Assembly: GCF_001421805.1 (NCBI RefSeq) | Contig: NZ_LMLC01000001.1 | Span: forward strand, 1,105,982-1,169,981 | Length of the DNA stretch: 64,000 nt | DNA from: Sphingomonas sp. Leaf34 | GTDB lineage: Bacteria; Pseudomonadota; Alphaproteobacteria; Sphingomonadales; Sphingomonadaceae | Direction of reading: 5' to 3' | In this document: positions 35,838 through 43,891 of the stretch, in pieces | Layout: each line of letters begins with the position of its first letter | How positions within the stretch are numbered: position 1 is the stretch's first letter | Position numbers and translations under genes: made by a program | The notes under the pieces: model-generated | The model's database searches: none | What the model saw: the letters and a program-made list of their open reading frames with translations, nothing else | What the model was told of the DNA's origin: nothing

Positions 35838-37684
35838 GCCGCCGCTCCGTTGCCGTGAGTCCCCGCGCCATCGGGACGTACGGTGACGACCTGCATCATG
35901 CCCGCGTGCATATGATAGAGCATGTGGCAGTGGAACGCCCAGTCGCCGACCGCATCCGCGGTCAGGTCGAACGTCGCGGTGCCACCGGGAGCGACGTTGA
36001 TGGTGTGCTTGCGCGGCGCATGGTCGCCATGGCCGGTCACTAGCTCGAAGAAATGGCCGTGCAGGTGGATCGGATGCGCCATCATCGTGTCGTTCACCAG
36101 CGTTACGCGGACGCGTTCACCCTGCCGGAACGGGATCGGAGCCTTGACCTCGTTCAGCTTCACGCCGTCGAACGCCCACATATAGCGTTCCATGTTGCCG
36201 GTGAGGTGGATCTGCATCCGGCGGGACGGCGCGCGCAGATCGGGGTTACGCTCAAGGGCGATGAGATCTTTGTAGACCAGCACCGTGTGGCCGACGTCGC
36301 CAAGCCCTTGTGGCGGTTCGCCGGTGCGATCCATCGGCATCGGCGCAACAGTCTGCACGGTCGGTGTCTTCGGCAGGCCGGGCGCGTTCGCAAAATCGCG
36401 CATGGCGTGGCTCATCGCCGGCATGGCCGGCTCACGACCCTGCGGTTCACCAAGTGTGCAATGACTCAAAGCCGCATGTTCGGGACGACACAGGGCAGGG
36501 GGGGACTCGTTCCCACCATGATCCATGCCCGTCATGTCCATGCCTGCCATAGCGCCGTGATTCATTCCGGCCATGTCGCCCATACCCATGTCCTTCATCG
36601 TCGCGAGCGGGCGTGTGCGCAGCGCAGGGACTGCGGCGGCCATCCCGACCCGTGGCGCCAAAGTCGCGCGCGCCATTCCAGACCGGTCCCAGGCTTCAGC
36701 GACCACCGTATAGGCGGCGGGATCGACCGGCTTGACGATCACGTCATAGGTCTCCGCGACCGCGATCTGGAACTCGTCGACCGCAACTGGCCGCACGCTC
36801 TGCCCGTCGGCCTGTACGATCGTCAGGGTCAGGCCTGGAATGCGAACGTTGAAGTTGGTCATCGCCGACGCATTGATGATCCGCAGCCGGATGCTCTCGC
36901 CCGGCGCGAACAGCGCGGTCCAGTTGTCCGCGGGACCGTGGCCGTTGACCAGATAGGTGTAGGTGGACCCGGTCACGTCGGACACGTCGGTTGGATCCAT
37001 CCGCATCCTGCCCCACATTTTTCGCGTGCCTGCGGGCTGATCGCGTCCCGCGAGCATCCCGGCAAGTGTCTGTTTCTGATAGTTGAAATAGCCGCCTTGG
37101 AGCTTCAGCTTGCGAAAGATCGCGTGCGGATGCAGCGGGCTGTGATCCGACAGCACGACCACGTGTTCGCGGTCGAACATAATCGGATCAGCACCGGCGG
37201 GATCGATCACGATCGGGCCGTAATGCCCCATCTGCTCCTGCAACCCCGAATGGCTGTGATACCAATAGGTCCCGGCCTGGATAACCGGAAATTCATAGGT
37301 GAAGGTGGTCCGTGCCGGGATGCCTGGAAAGCTGATTCCCGGTACGCCGTCCATCTGGAACGGCACGAGCAGGCCGTGCCAGTGGATCGAGGTTTCCTCG
37401 TCGAGATCATTGGTGACCGCGAGCCGTACGGTCTGCCCCTGTTTCAACCGGATCAGCGGCGCGGGGACGGTGCCGTTGATACCGATCGCGTGCGAGGACT
37501 TGCCGTTGATCGTCATTATCTGATGCGCGACCTTCAGCGCGATGTCGGTACCCGATAGGGTCACAGGCGGGGTCGCGATCCCCGCCGATACCGGCTGCGC
37601 CCAAGCCGGCAGCCAGGGCGCCGCCAACGCGCCGCCGCCTAGCGTGGCCTCGCGCAGAAAGCGGCGGCGGGTCAGTCGTGTCAT
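35834..37684 (-). CDS. copA: Copper resistance multicopper oxidase CopA
   Basis: A periplasmic multicopper oxidase that probably oxidises and binds Cu(I). The 616-residue precursor has a Tat signal (TRRRFLREA) and three cupredoxin domains. The copper sites are SIHWHGLL, YWYHSHSG, AHPIHLHGHFFEL and the terminal WAFHCHMLYHMHAGM. Between domains lies a Met-rich stretch (MGMGDMAGMNHGAMAGM) and the motif CRPEHAALSHC at residues 399-409, shared with CopB. The ATG at 37684, with GAGG upstream, was chosen over a start seven codons earlier. It lies 122 bp after the sigma-factor gene. Confidence 0.95.
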   Translation of the reverse strand: MTRLTRRRFLREATLGGGALAAPWLPAWAQPVSAGIATPPVTLSGTDIALKVAHQIMTINGKSSHAIGINGTVPAPLIRLKQGQTVRLAVTNDLDEETSIHWHGLLVPFQMDGVPGISFPGIPARTTFTYEFPVIQAGTYWYHSHSGLQEQMGHYGPIVIDPAGADPIMFDREHVVVLSDHSPLHPHAIFRKLKLQGGYFNYQKQTLAGMLAGRDQPAGTRKMWGRMRMDPTDVSDVTGSTYTYLVNGHGPADNWTALFAPGESIRLRIINASAMTNFNVRIPGLTLTIVQADGQSVRPVAVDEFQIAVAETYDVIVKPVDPAAYTVVAEAWDRSGMARATLAPRVGMAAAVPALRTRPLATMKDMGMGDMAGMNHGAMAGMDMTGMDHGGNESPPALCRPEHAALSHCTLGEPQGREPAMPAMSHAMRDFANAPGLPKTPTVQTVAPMPMDRTGEPPQGLGDVGHTVLVYKDLIALERNPDLRAPSRRMQIHLTGNMERYMWAFDGVKLNEVKAPIPFRQGERVRVTLVNDTMMAHPIHLHGHFFELVTGHGDHAPRKHTINVAPGGTATFDLTADAVGDWAFHCHMLYHMHAGMMQVVTVRPDGAGTHGNGAAA

Positions 37685-37806
37685 ACGGATCCTCGGGCAA
37701 TACACGGCGGCGTCATATCGTTCATACGGCTGTGAGACGTCGATCCCTCATGCGGGCGATTATTCTGATGCCGGGTTTGGCGGGTGAGGGGCTGTTGAAT
37801 TCTGGT

Positions 37807-38388
37807 CTATGGCCGAGCTACTGCGTCCGCCGCCAGAGCAGCGCGGGCACGCCGTACACGCGTCTCCACCGCCTTTGCGGTGATACCGAGCGCCTCGGCG
37901 GCTTCCGCTTGGCTGAGTTCGTCGACCGCGCACAGCAGCAGCGGATCGCGCAGCGACGCGGGCAGGCGCGCGATGCCGGCAAGCGTGCGTGCCAGATCGT
38001 CGCGATCGATCGCCTGCGCTTCCGTATCCGCGGCGGCGTCGGCGATCTGGTCGCCAGCCTCGATCGGCAGAACGCGCGTTAGGAAGCGGCGGACCCGTCG
38101 TCGTCGATGCCAGTCGCGGCTTTTGTTGATCGCGATCCGCGCCAGCCACGCGCGCAACGACCGGCTCGCGTCAAAGCGTCCGAGCGCGGCATGCGCCGAC
38201 ACGAAACTTTCCTGGAGCAGATCGAGCGCATCGTCGGGATCGCCGATCTGCGCGACGATCAGGCGATAGAGCGGTTGCTTGTGACGCCGCATCAGTGCGG
38301 CAAACGCGGCCTGTCGTCCGGCCAAGGGCCCCCTGAGGTGAAGGGCGACCAGCGCGGCATCCTCGAGCAGGTCGAGATCGACGCTCAT
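37807..38388 (-). CDS. ECF RNA polymerase sigma factor (CnrH-like)
   Basis: A 193-residue sigma factor with only regions 2 and 4. Region 2 has LYRLIVAQIGDPDDALDLLQESFVSAH and RAWLARIAINKSRDWHRR, cited here as DALDLLQESF and RAWLARIAINKSRD. Region 4 has LPASLRDPLLLCAVDELSQAEAAEALGI, whose helix-turn-helix is QAEAAEALGITAKAVETRV. Its size matches CnrH (191), and it lies directly after the CnrX-like sensor and anti-sigma-like genes in the order of cnrYXH. It is expected to drive its own cassette and probably copAB. Confidence 0.92.
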   Translation of the reverse strand: MSVDLDLLEDAALVALHLRGPLAGRQAAFAALMRRHKQPLYRLIVAQIGDPDDALDLLQESFVSAHAALGRFDASRSLRAWLARIAINKSRDWHRRRRVRRFLTRVLPIEAGDQIADAAADTEAQAIDRDDLARTLAGIARLPASLRDPLLLCAVDELSQAEAAEALGITAKAVETRVRRARAALAADAVARP

Positions 38389-38398
38389 GAGCCAATGG

Positions 38399-38839
38399 TC
38401 ATTGGCTAGGTGTCAGTGCCTGTACCACGACCCGGTCGAACGCCGCCGTCTGGTCGGAGCGCATGAGTCGGCGCATCGCGAAAACGTGCGCCAGCGTCGC
38501 TTTCTGCAACGCGCCCATCGTATGATGCGATCGATCGACCGCTGCCGCGACCGCCGGGCCATTGTCATGCTCGCGCTCGATCGCGGCGGCGAGACGCACG
38601 TTGTCCGCACGAAGTTGACCTTCGAGCGCGGTACGCAGGGTCGCAAAACGCGCTTCCAGCTCATCGAGTGCGACCTCCTGCCGGACGTCCAGCGTAATCT
38701 CGCGGTGGAGCAGCGCGTGGAGCTCGGTGCCGTGGGACGGACGTGCCGACAGGATATTGCCACCGATCAATACGCCCGCGACTGCTGCAAGAAACGCGAG
38801 CAGGATCGTCAGCATCGCGCGCCGAAACGCCGGCGTCAT
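38399..38839 (-). CDS. Periplasmic heavy-metal sensor (CnrX-like)
   Basis: A 146-residue membrane-anchored sensor with one N-terminal helix (about 8-30) and a periplasmic helical domain. It keeps the metal ligands of CnrX at identical spacing: His41, His45 (LHALLH), Glu62, His118 and Met122 (HVFAM) equal H42, H46, E63, H119 and M123 of CnrX. In CnrX these bind nickel or cobalt and trigger release of the sigma factor. It overlaps the anti-sigma-like gene by ATGA and ends 10 bp before the sigma gene. Metal specificity here, nickel/cobalt or copper, is unproven. Confidence 0.88.
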   Translation of the reverse strand: MTPAFRRAMLTILLAFLAAVAGVLIGGNILSARPSHGTELHALLHREITLDVRQEVALDELEARFATLRTALEGQLRADNVRLAAAIEREHDNGPAVAAAVDRSHHTMGALQKATLAHVFAMRRLMRSDQTAAFDRVVVQALTPSQ

Positions 38840-39111
38840 CGGCCCAGCAACGTCGATGGCGCCAGCGCGGCGTCGATGCCGATCGGACTCGCCGCCTGCG
38901 CTGGTGTCGCGCCGCTGCCCAGACTGATGCCGCCGAACAGGCCCAGCGCGAGCGCCGCGCCGACCGACCACGCGCCGATCGTCCGGCTTGTCATGCGGGA
39001 CCGTGCATTCTTTTCGATCGTCGCGAACACGTCCGCCTCGAGCGCGTCGAGCGTCGCCGGCACCGGCATCGCCGCCAGCTGGGTTAGTCGATAATTGACA
39101 GCATCCTGCAT
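38836..39111 (-). CDS. Membrane anti-sigma-like protein (CnrY-like)
   Basis: A 91-residue protein with a 45-residue cytosolic N-terminus (helical LDALEADVFATIEKNARSR), one membrane helix (IGAWSVGAALALGLFGGISL) and a short periplasmic tail. The length and topology match CnrY (95 residues), the membrane anti-sigma factor that holds CnrH. Sequence similarity to CnrY is not evident by eye, so the role rests on context and architecture. The ATG at 39111 has GGGAG seven bases upstream. It is the first gene of the proposed five-gene cassette. Confidence 0.75.
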   Translation of the reverse strand: MQDAVNYRLTQLAAMPVPATLDALEADVFATIEKNARSRMTSRTIGAWSVGAALALGLFGGISLGSGATPAQAASPIGIDAALAPSTLLGR

Positions 39112-39144
39112 CGTTCGCTCCCCATTGCCTCAAACATACGCACC

Positions 39145-39168
39145 ACGCTGCGTAATCCCCCATGTTCC
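39145..39168 (-). promoter_or_regulatory. Candidate ECF-type promoter of the cnr-like/copAB cassette
   Basis: On the minus strand GGAAC (39168-39164) and CGT (39147-39145) are separated by 16 bp, the classic ECF arrangement. It lies 34 bp before the first gene. No equally good copy was found in the 122-bp gap before copA. Confidence 0.55.
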
Positions 39169-39776
39169 CTGTGCGCGCCGATACATTTTACCGTCCGGCA
39201 AAGGGACAGTCCCGCGCCGGTCGCCAGCACCACGGCATCCGGCGCGGTCAGCTGGGCCGGGCGGAGGCGCTTGATCGCGCGCCGATGATCGCCGCATCGT
39301 CGGCCGTGAATCCGAATGCGGTTCGGTAAGGGAAGATGAAGCGACAGCCAGGCGTCGCGCCGTCCCGCATACGATGAATAAGGTGCGGCGCAAGAACGTC
39401 TGCCAGTTTGGCGTCTTCGCTCATTGGGACGATGGTCGGTCATCGGGCATGAACAGGACCACGCTTCATGCAGAATGCAGAATGCAGAATGCAGAACGCT
39501 CGAACCAGCGAACTCACCAGCGTCATGGGCTCACGGAAGGCATCGGGTCCGCGAGGCGGCTTGCCGACGCGGGCGTTGCCATAGTCGTCGGCCGCAGCGA
39601 TCAAACTCAGCGTCGATTGCGCGGTCGCATAGATGGCCGACACGTCGCAGCGATGACCAAACGCGTGGCCACGGCAACATAGGATGCTCGCGCGATCAAA
39701 ACCCCGTCATCCAATCACTTCATGAGGAACGAACCGGGGTGTTTCCGCGCTCGACTGCAAGAGAAGGAGACATGGA
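39169..39776. other. About 600-bp gap without a clear gene
   Basis: Between the cassette promoter and the NTF2-like gene there is no convincing coding sequence. A short minus-strand frame (39440-39643) reads protein-like at first but is broken up by the heptamer repeat. It holds the tandem repeat at 39469 and the promoter and ribosome site (AAGGAG) of the following gene. Confidence 0.5.
39469..39496. repeat. Short tandem repeat, TGCAGAA x4
   Basis: Four perfect head-to-tail copies of the 7-mer TGCAGAA (28 bp). It lies in non-coding DNA and could vary in copy number between strains. Confidence 0.9.
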
Positions 39777-40136
39777 ATGGACGACAATCGGGTATGGGAC
39801 TTTGAAGAAAGTCTCTGGATCGGGAATGCCGAGCAGTACCGCGCGCTTATCGACGACGAGTGCGTGATGGTGCTGCCCGAGCACCCCTTTGTGCTCACGG
39901 GCGCCCAAGCTATTGAAGCCGTCTCGGATACGCCCCGCTGGTCGGATGTCAGCTTCAGCGAACAGCAGATCATGCGGCCGCAGGAGGGCCTGATCGCGAT
40001 CGCCTACAAGGCCGAAGCCAAGCGTGACGGATCAACCGGTTATACCGCCTATTGCACGACGACGATGCGGCGGCTCGAACACGAGGAGTGGCGGGTCGTG
40101 CAACATCAGCAGACCCCTGCGCCGGTTGCACGCTGA
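39777..40136 (+). CDS. NTF2-like/DUF4440-type small protein
   Basis: A 119-residue cytosolic protein predicted to have the NTF2-like cone fold: an N-terminal helix (WDFEESLWIGNAEQYRALID), then strands (ECVMVLPEHPFVLTG, IAIAYKAEAKRDG, TTTMRRLEHEEWRVVQHQQTP). The last strand with WRVVQHQQTP is typical of DUF4440 proteins. No catalytic set is evident. The ATG at 39777 is preceded by GGAG; an out-of-frame ATG at 39771 leads only to a short frame. It stands alone and converges on the next gene. Confidence 0.82.
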   Translation: MDDNRVWDFEESLWIGNAEQYRALIDDECVMVLPEHPFVLTGAQAIEAVSDTPRWSDVSFSEQQIMRPQEGLIAIAYKAEAKRDGSTGYTAYCTTTMRRLEHEEWRVVQHQQTPAPVAR

Positions 40137-40146
40137 ATGTAAGTCA

Positions 40147-40175
40147 TCGAGGGGGGGCGTGCGCCGCCCCCTCGA
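40147..40175. terminator. GC-rich hairpin between convergent genes
   Basis: TCGAGGGGG (40147-40155) pairs with CCCCCTCGA (40167-40175) around GGCGTGCGCCG. There is no T-run. It lies between the converging genes ending at 40136 and 40187, so a bidirectional terminator is likely. Confidence 0.55.
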
Positions 40176-40186
40176 ATCGCGGACGG

Positions 40187-40708
40187 TTACGCCACGGCTT
40201 CTTTGGTACGCGTGGCGGTGTGGCCACCAGAGCGATACAGCACGTCGGCGGCGTCCTCCGAGGTAATGCCGGCAGTGCTGGTATCGACCGATACGAACAC
40301 ACCGCCCTCGTTGATGCGCCCCTCGTAATAGCTTGCGTCGACTCGGCTGACACCGTGGTCGGTCATCACTTTCTCAAGACCCCCGACGGCACCGCCAAGC
40401 GCCGCACCCGTAATCGCGGCACCGGGAATCGCTGCGGATGCGATCGCACCTGCGGCGACCAGCGGACCGACACCGGGGATGGCGAGCGCCGCAATGCCGA
40501 GCAGGGTCCCGATACCGGCGCCGGCCGCGACCTTGCCAACGAATTCCTGCGTGTCGTTGCCGGCGCCGTCGGCCGTCGTGTTCTTGCCGTCGTGTTGCGC
40601 GACGACCGAGATGGCGGTGTCGTTCACCCCGGCTGCGCGAAGCTCCGACACCGCGCGCTCTGCTTCGGCGTGAGTATCGAAAACGGCGGATATGAGGTTC
40701 GTGCTCAT
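40187..40708 (-). CDS. Glycine-zipper protein with YflT-like N-terminal domain
   Basis: A 173-residue protein in three parts. An N-terminal alpha/beta segment (ISAVFDTHAEAERAVSELRAAG) resembles general-stress YflT-type domains. The middle is a Gly/Ala-rich hydrophobic stretch (GIGTLLGIAALAIPGVGPLVAAG onward, with AALGGAVGG), able to enter or cross a membrane as a glycine zipper. The C-terminal segment YYEGRINEGGVFVSVDT mirrors the first. It has no signal peptide. It is probably stress-related; function unknown. Confidence 0.78.
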   Translation of the reverse strand: MSTNLISAVFDTHAEAERAVSELRAAGVNDTAISVVAQHDGKNTTADGAGNDTQEFVGKVAAGAGIGTLLGIAALAIPGVGPLVAAGAIASAAIPGAAITGAALGGAVGGLEKVMTDHGVSRVDASYYEGRINEGGVFVSVDTSTAGITSEDAADVLYRSGGHTATRTKEAVA

Positions 40709-40821
40709 TGTGGTTCCTGTCGACAGTTCAGGTTGCAGATGGTCTTAGAAGCGGTGTCGACCGATGATCGTTCCAGATATTGAGGGTTACCGCGGCGGTA
40801 ACCGAGAATAGGATCCCGCGG

Positions 40822-41334
40822 TCAGGATTCGTCGGTCGAGATCGGCTTGCGCGCGGCCATCTGCATCGGCTTGCCGATGACAGGACGACCTGACGGCCAG
40901 CGCCGCGCAATGCACCGATCCTTGGCGACTCTTGCGACCGTGACGGCATCGCCCTGATTGCCGCCGAGAACATGATACGCCGCGGCATCCTCGCCGATAT
41001 AGAATCCGACATGACCACCGCCCGGACGCTCGAAAACCAGCACCGCGCCCGGTGCCAGCCGTTCTGGACGAAGTGCCTGCCCCCATGTCGACCACGACGT
41101 CGCACGGACCGCGATCGCTATGGGCTCGATTCCGTCTTCCTGAAGGCAGTAGGCGACGAACACGCCGCACCACGGAACGCTGTCGGCGTTGTAGACCATG
41201 CCCAGGACTTTTGTGCCGAGCCGCTTGGCCCAACCGAGAATGGTGGAGCTGTTCGCCGAATCGGCAGCCTCTTTGGTGCCCAGCTTCGCCCTCGCCGCCT
41301 TCAACCACTTCGGCTCTGTCGCCACGATGCTCAC
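40822..41334 (-). CDS. TIGR02594-family (NlpC/P60-CHAP-like) protein
   Basis: A 170-residue protein of the TIGR02594 family, related to papain-like amidases/peptidases. WCGVFVAYCL carries the probable catalytic Cys (about 56). GGGHVGFYIGED supplies the His, and the region up to YHVLGGNQGDAVTV closes the fold. Such proteins often cut peptidoglycan peptides and occur in prophages as well as chromosomes. It lacks a signal peptide. The nearest same-strand neighbour is the GDSL gene, 52 bp upstream. Confidence 0.85.
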   Translation of the reverse strand: MSIVATEPKWLKAARAKLGTKEAADSANSSTILGWAKRLGTKVLGMVYNADSVPWCGVFVAYCLQEDGIEPIAIAVRATSWSTWGQALRPERLAPGAVLVFERPGGGHVGFYIGEDAAAYHVLGGNQGDAVTVARVAKDRCIARRWPSGRPVIGKPMQMAARKPISTDES

Positions 41335-41386
41335 CCCCTATACCGACGCGCGCCGAACGGCCCGCGGTACGCTTGAACGCGCGGCG

Positions 41387-41947
41387 CTACACCATCCGCT
41401 CCACCACCGGCCGCAGCGCGGCCACAACCGCACCGATCGCCTTCGCATTCGGATGCACCCTATCTCCCAGCACCATTTCGGAATGACCCAGCACACCTGG
41501 CGGGAAGAATGGCCAAATCGTCGCACCGTGTTCGGCCGCCAGCGCCGCATGGATGCCCAGATAAGCAGCGGCGCGGTCACGCAGCAACGCCGGCGGCTCG
41601 ACGGTCGTCAGGATCACAGGAATGCCGCAATTGCGCAGGCTCAGCAGGATCTGTCCGAGTTGTGCGCGGGTACGGACCACGGGCGCCTGCCGCAGGACGT
41701 CGTTCGGCCCGACCTGCACGATCGCGAGCGCCGGAAGCCGAGTAAGGCTGGACAGCAGCCGGGGCAGCCGCCGCAGGACGTCAGCGGTCGTATCGCCCGA
41801 CACACCGGCGTTCATGACAGACACGTTGGGATATCGAGCCTGCAGCGAGGACTGGAGCTGTGCCGGAAAGCTGTCCGCGGCGGCTAGTCCGTATCCCGCA
41901 ATGAGGCTGTCGCCGATAGCGAGGATTAGAGGTGGGACGTTTGGCAT
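41387..41947 (-). CDS. GDSL-family esterase (TesA-like)
   Basis: A 186-residue SGNH hydrolase. Block I LAIGDSLIAGYGL gives the catalytic Ser (about 14), block II the Gly in NAGVSGDTTAD, block III the Asn in VQVGPNDVLR, and block V Asp-x-x-His in DRVHPN. All four SGNH positions are present, so it should be active on esters or thioesters. Unlike E. coli TesA it has no signal peptide at the ATG at 41947, so it is probably cytosolic. The open frame continues upstream to 42097 without similarity. Confidence 0.88.
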   Translation of the reverse strand: MPNVPPLILAIGDSLIAGYGLAAADSFPAQLQSSLQARYPNVSVMNAGVSGDTTADVLRRLPRLLSSLTRLPALAIVQVGPNDVLRQAPVVRTRAQLGQILLSLRNCGIPVILTTVEPPALLRDRAAAYLGIHAALAAEHGATIWPFFPPGVLGHSEMVLGDRVHPNAKAIGAVVAALRPVVERMV

Positions 41948-42374
41948 AAGTCGCTGGCAGATAGGTCGCAGGCGTAGCAATATAAGGTCACATGAGCGTC
42001 CGAGCGGCACTTCCCCTTGTGATATTGCGCTAGTAGCGATCCCGTCACTAGACCGCGATTGCGGTGCGACAGCGACTGGCCGTTCGGTAGCGTGCACCGG
42101 GCACGACGCGGATCTACCGCTTGACTAAGCGACCCGCTCCAAAATTCGGCGCTCGTGCTCCCCTTATCCGAACCTTGGTACCGCTCGAGCACTGAGAGCG
42201 TACACAATGGCCGCAATCTAGCTCGACGATTTGCCCGTTAGGGGCAAGACCGCACATGCTTTTTATGGACGGCCGTGACCGCGTCGCAGGGCCCCATCGC
42301 GCGTGGAAGATGTTTTCGGAAATGCGGTCGCCAACAGGGACGACCGACATTCCCAAGCCAGGGACGGTGCGCGT
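41948..42374. other. About 430-bp gap, no gene seen
   Basis: No reading frame here looks like a protein on either strand. It includes CTAGT/ACTAG arms near 42030-42051 and the phrase CGTCCGAGCGGCAC, which recurs near 51793. It should hold the promoter of the GDSL gene. Confidence 0.45.
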
Positions 42375-42605
42375 TTAGCCCATATCCTGCTTGCGCGCGC
42401 CCGCAATCATGGACTGGGCAATCTGGCAGACCGCTTCGTCGTTTTTGGTTTCGTCAGTTGCTGGATCCCCGAGATGATCGAGGCTTTGCTCCATAAAATC
42501 GAGAAGCCCGGCGTGCCGTGCCTCGACATATTCCATAAGCTTGAACAGCAGATGCTCGGTCGCGATTTCGCGCTGTCGGGTCTGCGTTGCGGTGTCAGTC
42601 GCCAT
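42375..42605 (-). CDS. Conserved hypothetical protein (76 aa)
   Basis: A 76-residue, mainly helical, charged protein (ATEHLLFKLMEYVEARHAGL, then LLDFMEQSLDHLGD). No signal, membrane segment or known motif. Its ATG overlaps the stop of the 100-residue gene upstream (TAATG), so the two are translationally coupled, which supports both being real. Confidence 0.7.
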   Translation of the reverse strand: MATDTATQTRQREIATEHLLFKLMEYVEARHAGLLDFMEQSLDHLGDPATDETKNDEAVCQIAQSMIAGARKQDMG

Positions 42606-42907
42606 TACCGGACCGCCTGCTCGGACGCATCGAATTCGTTGAACGCCTCGCGCACTTCGCTAGCAGTCTCGTCGTCGGCAACCTCGACCGTGACGACGAC
42701 CTTGCCGTTCAGTTCGGCGTCGTCACGTGCTTCGGATCTTGAGTCGCCAGTCTTCTGATCGGAACCGTCCTCGGCTATGCCTGCGGTGTTCTCTCCGCCG
42801 TCTGCGGTTATGGCAACCTTCGCGCGATCAATCTCAAACTGTTGAACAATCCGCTCTACGGTCATCTCCGCTTCGCGCCGTGTATCGAACTTTGCGGTCA
42901 ATTTCAT
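42605..42907 (-). CDS. Conserved hypothetical protein (100 aa)
   Basis: A 100-residue acidic protein starting MKLTAKFDTRREAEMTVERI. It has a ferredoxin-like pattern: strand, helix (AEMTVERIVQQF), strand (KVAITADGG), then an acidic insertion, and a second strand-helix pair (VVVTVEVADDETASEVREAF). The layout resembles the YflT-like N-terminal domain of the protein at 40187, so the two may be distantly related. The ATG at 42907 is preferred over a start five codons earlier. Confidence 0.72.
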   Translation of the reverse strand: MKLTAKFDTRREAEMTVERIVQQFEIDRAKVAITADGGENTAGIAEDGSDQKTGDSRSEARDDAELNGKVVVTVEVADDETASEVREAFNEFDASEQAVR

Positions 42908-43067
42908 GATGCTAACCCTCAAGCCGGCATGGCTTGATAGGAGAACAGTTCAGATCGCGCGCGGTGCCATGACAGTTGCATTCCGCGCGATGATTGACCT
43001 GATGGAGGTGCCACGACATCCTCATGACGGAGCAACATCAACCCATCGACCTTGCGAGGCTGTATCG

Positions 43068-43223
43068 GTGCCACAACGCTATCTCAAACCCGACCAGCGG
43101 CTTCGCGAGCATCTCGAAGACGCACTTGCTGAAGCCGATGGCTTTGGATTGACGGTCGTCGCGGCCTTGATATCCGAAGCGCTTGATGCACTGGGTCCTC
43201 CCACCAATGGGGGGATCAGGTGA
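43068..43223 (+). CDS. Small hypothetical protein (51 aa)
   Basis: A 51-residue frame from GTG 43068, with GAGG eight bases upstream. The sequence (LKPDQRLREHLEDALAEADG, then LTVVAALISEALDALG) is predicted to form two helices and resembles other small sphingomonad proteins I recall. The open frame extends upstream to 42906 but reads poorly there. No function. Confidence 0.55.
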   Translation: MPQRYLKPDQRLREHLEDALAEADGFGLTVVAALISEALDALGPPTNGGIR

Positions 43224-43240
43224 GGATCGTCATAGATTGA

Positions 43241-43888
43241 TCATGGACTCCCGCGCGTCGGGAACACCGGGCCTCGCACCGTCATCTTGTCGGCAGGGTA
43301 TGGACGTTGAAGCGCGAGCACGTCGTCATAGCTGCCAGTCAGCCAGCGCTCGTGATCGTCCGGTCGCAGGATCGTGATCATTGCCTTCGGATGTATCGGC
43401 GCCACCAGTTCGTTCGCGTCGCAAGTGACCATCGCGAAATACCGGCTATCGCCAACCTGCCGCCAGAAACCGGCGATCGCGAACACGGGCTGGTCCGTCG
43501 CTGCGAACCACATCTCCCCCTTGATCGGCTTCTTACCATCGCCGAGGTCGGTGGTTTCGCGGGCCCATTCGCAAAACTCTGTAAGAGGGATCAGGCACCG
43601 GTTAGCCGGGTCACTGACGAGCGATCGCCATTGCGGCAGATGCAGGGTACGCACGTTGGTCTGCGCCAGCTTGCGACCGGCCTGCTTCGCCTGCCCGGCC
43701 AGAACGTCCCATTCCATGACGTCGAGCCCGCGGCGGTTCGCTTCGGTCCGCACGACATAGGCGCGACCGAACGGGCGCAGCTCTTTCGGATCGAACCGGT
43801 TGTCCATCGGCTTCGCTGCAAGCCATTCCGCACCGAACCTTTCGGTGATGGTTTCTGGCTCACCGTCGAACCGTGCTCGATTACACAT
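43241..43888 (-). CDS. SOS-response-associated peptidase (SRAP, YedK-like)
   Basis: A 215-residue SRAP-domain protein (YedK/HMCES family), which forms a covalent bond with abasic sites in single-stranded DNA to shield them. The catalytic Cys is residue 2 (MCNRARF), exposed after Met removal. The other active-site groups lie in the LIPLTEFCEW region (Glu) and in HPKAMITIL (His). The family is intact and of normal length. It starts 3 bp after the 111-residue gene, so they form an operon. It complements the SOS functions at 28-34 kb. Confidence 0.94.
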   Translation of the reverse strand: MCNRARFDGEPETITERFGAEWLAAKPMDNRFDPKELRPFGRAYVVRTEANRRGLDVMEWDVLAGQAKQAGRKLAQTNVRTLHLPQWRSLVSDPANRCLIPLTEFCEWARETTDLGDGKKPIKGEMWFAATDQPVFAIAGFWRQVGDSRYFAMVTCDANELVAPIHPKAMITILRPDDHERWLTGSYDDVLALQRPYPADKMTVRGPVFPTRGSP

Positions 43889-43891
43889 CGA

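Noticed and set aside
39469..39496. Start of a CRISPR array
   Set aside because: The four 7-mers are contiguous without spacers; no cas genes or other direct-repeat arrays are in the window.
39440..39643. Minus-strand 67-codon frame (MSAIYATAQSTLSLIAAADD)
   Set aside because: It starts protein-like but runs into the TGCAGAA tandem repeat, has no ribosome site and no recognised family.
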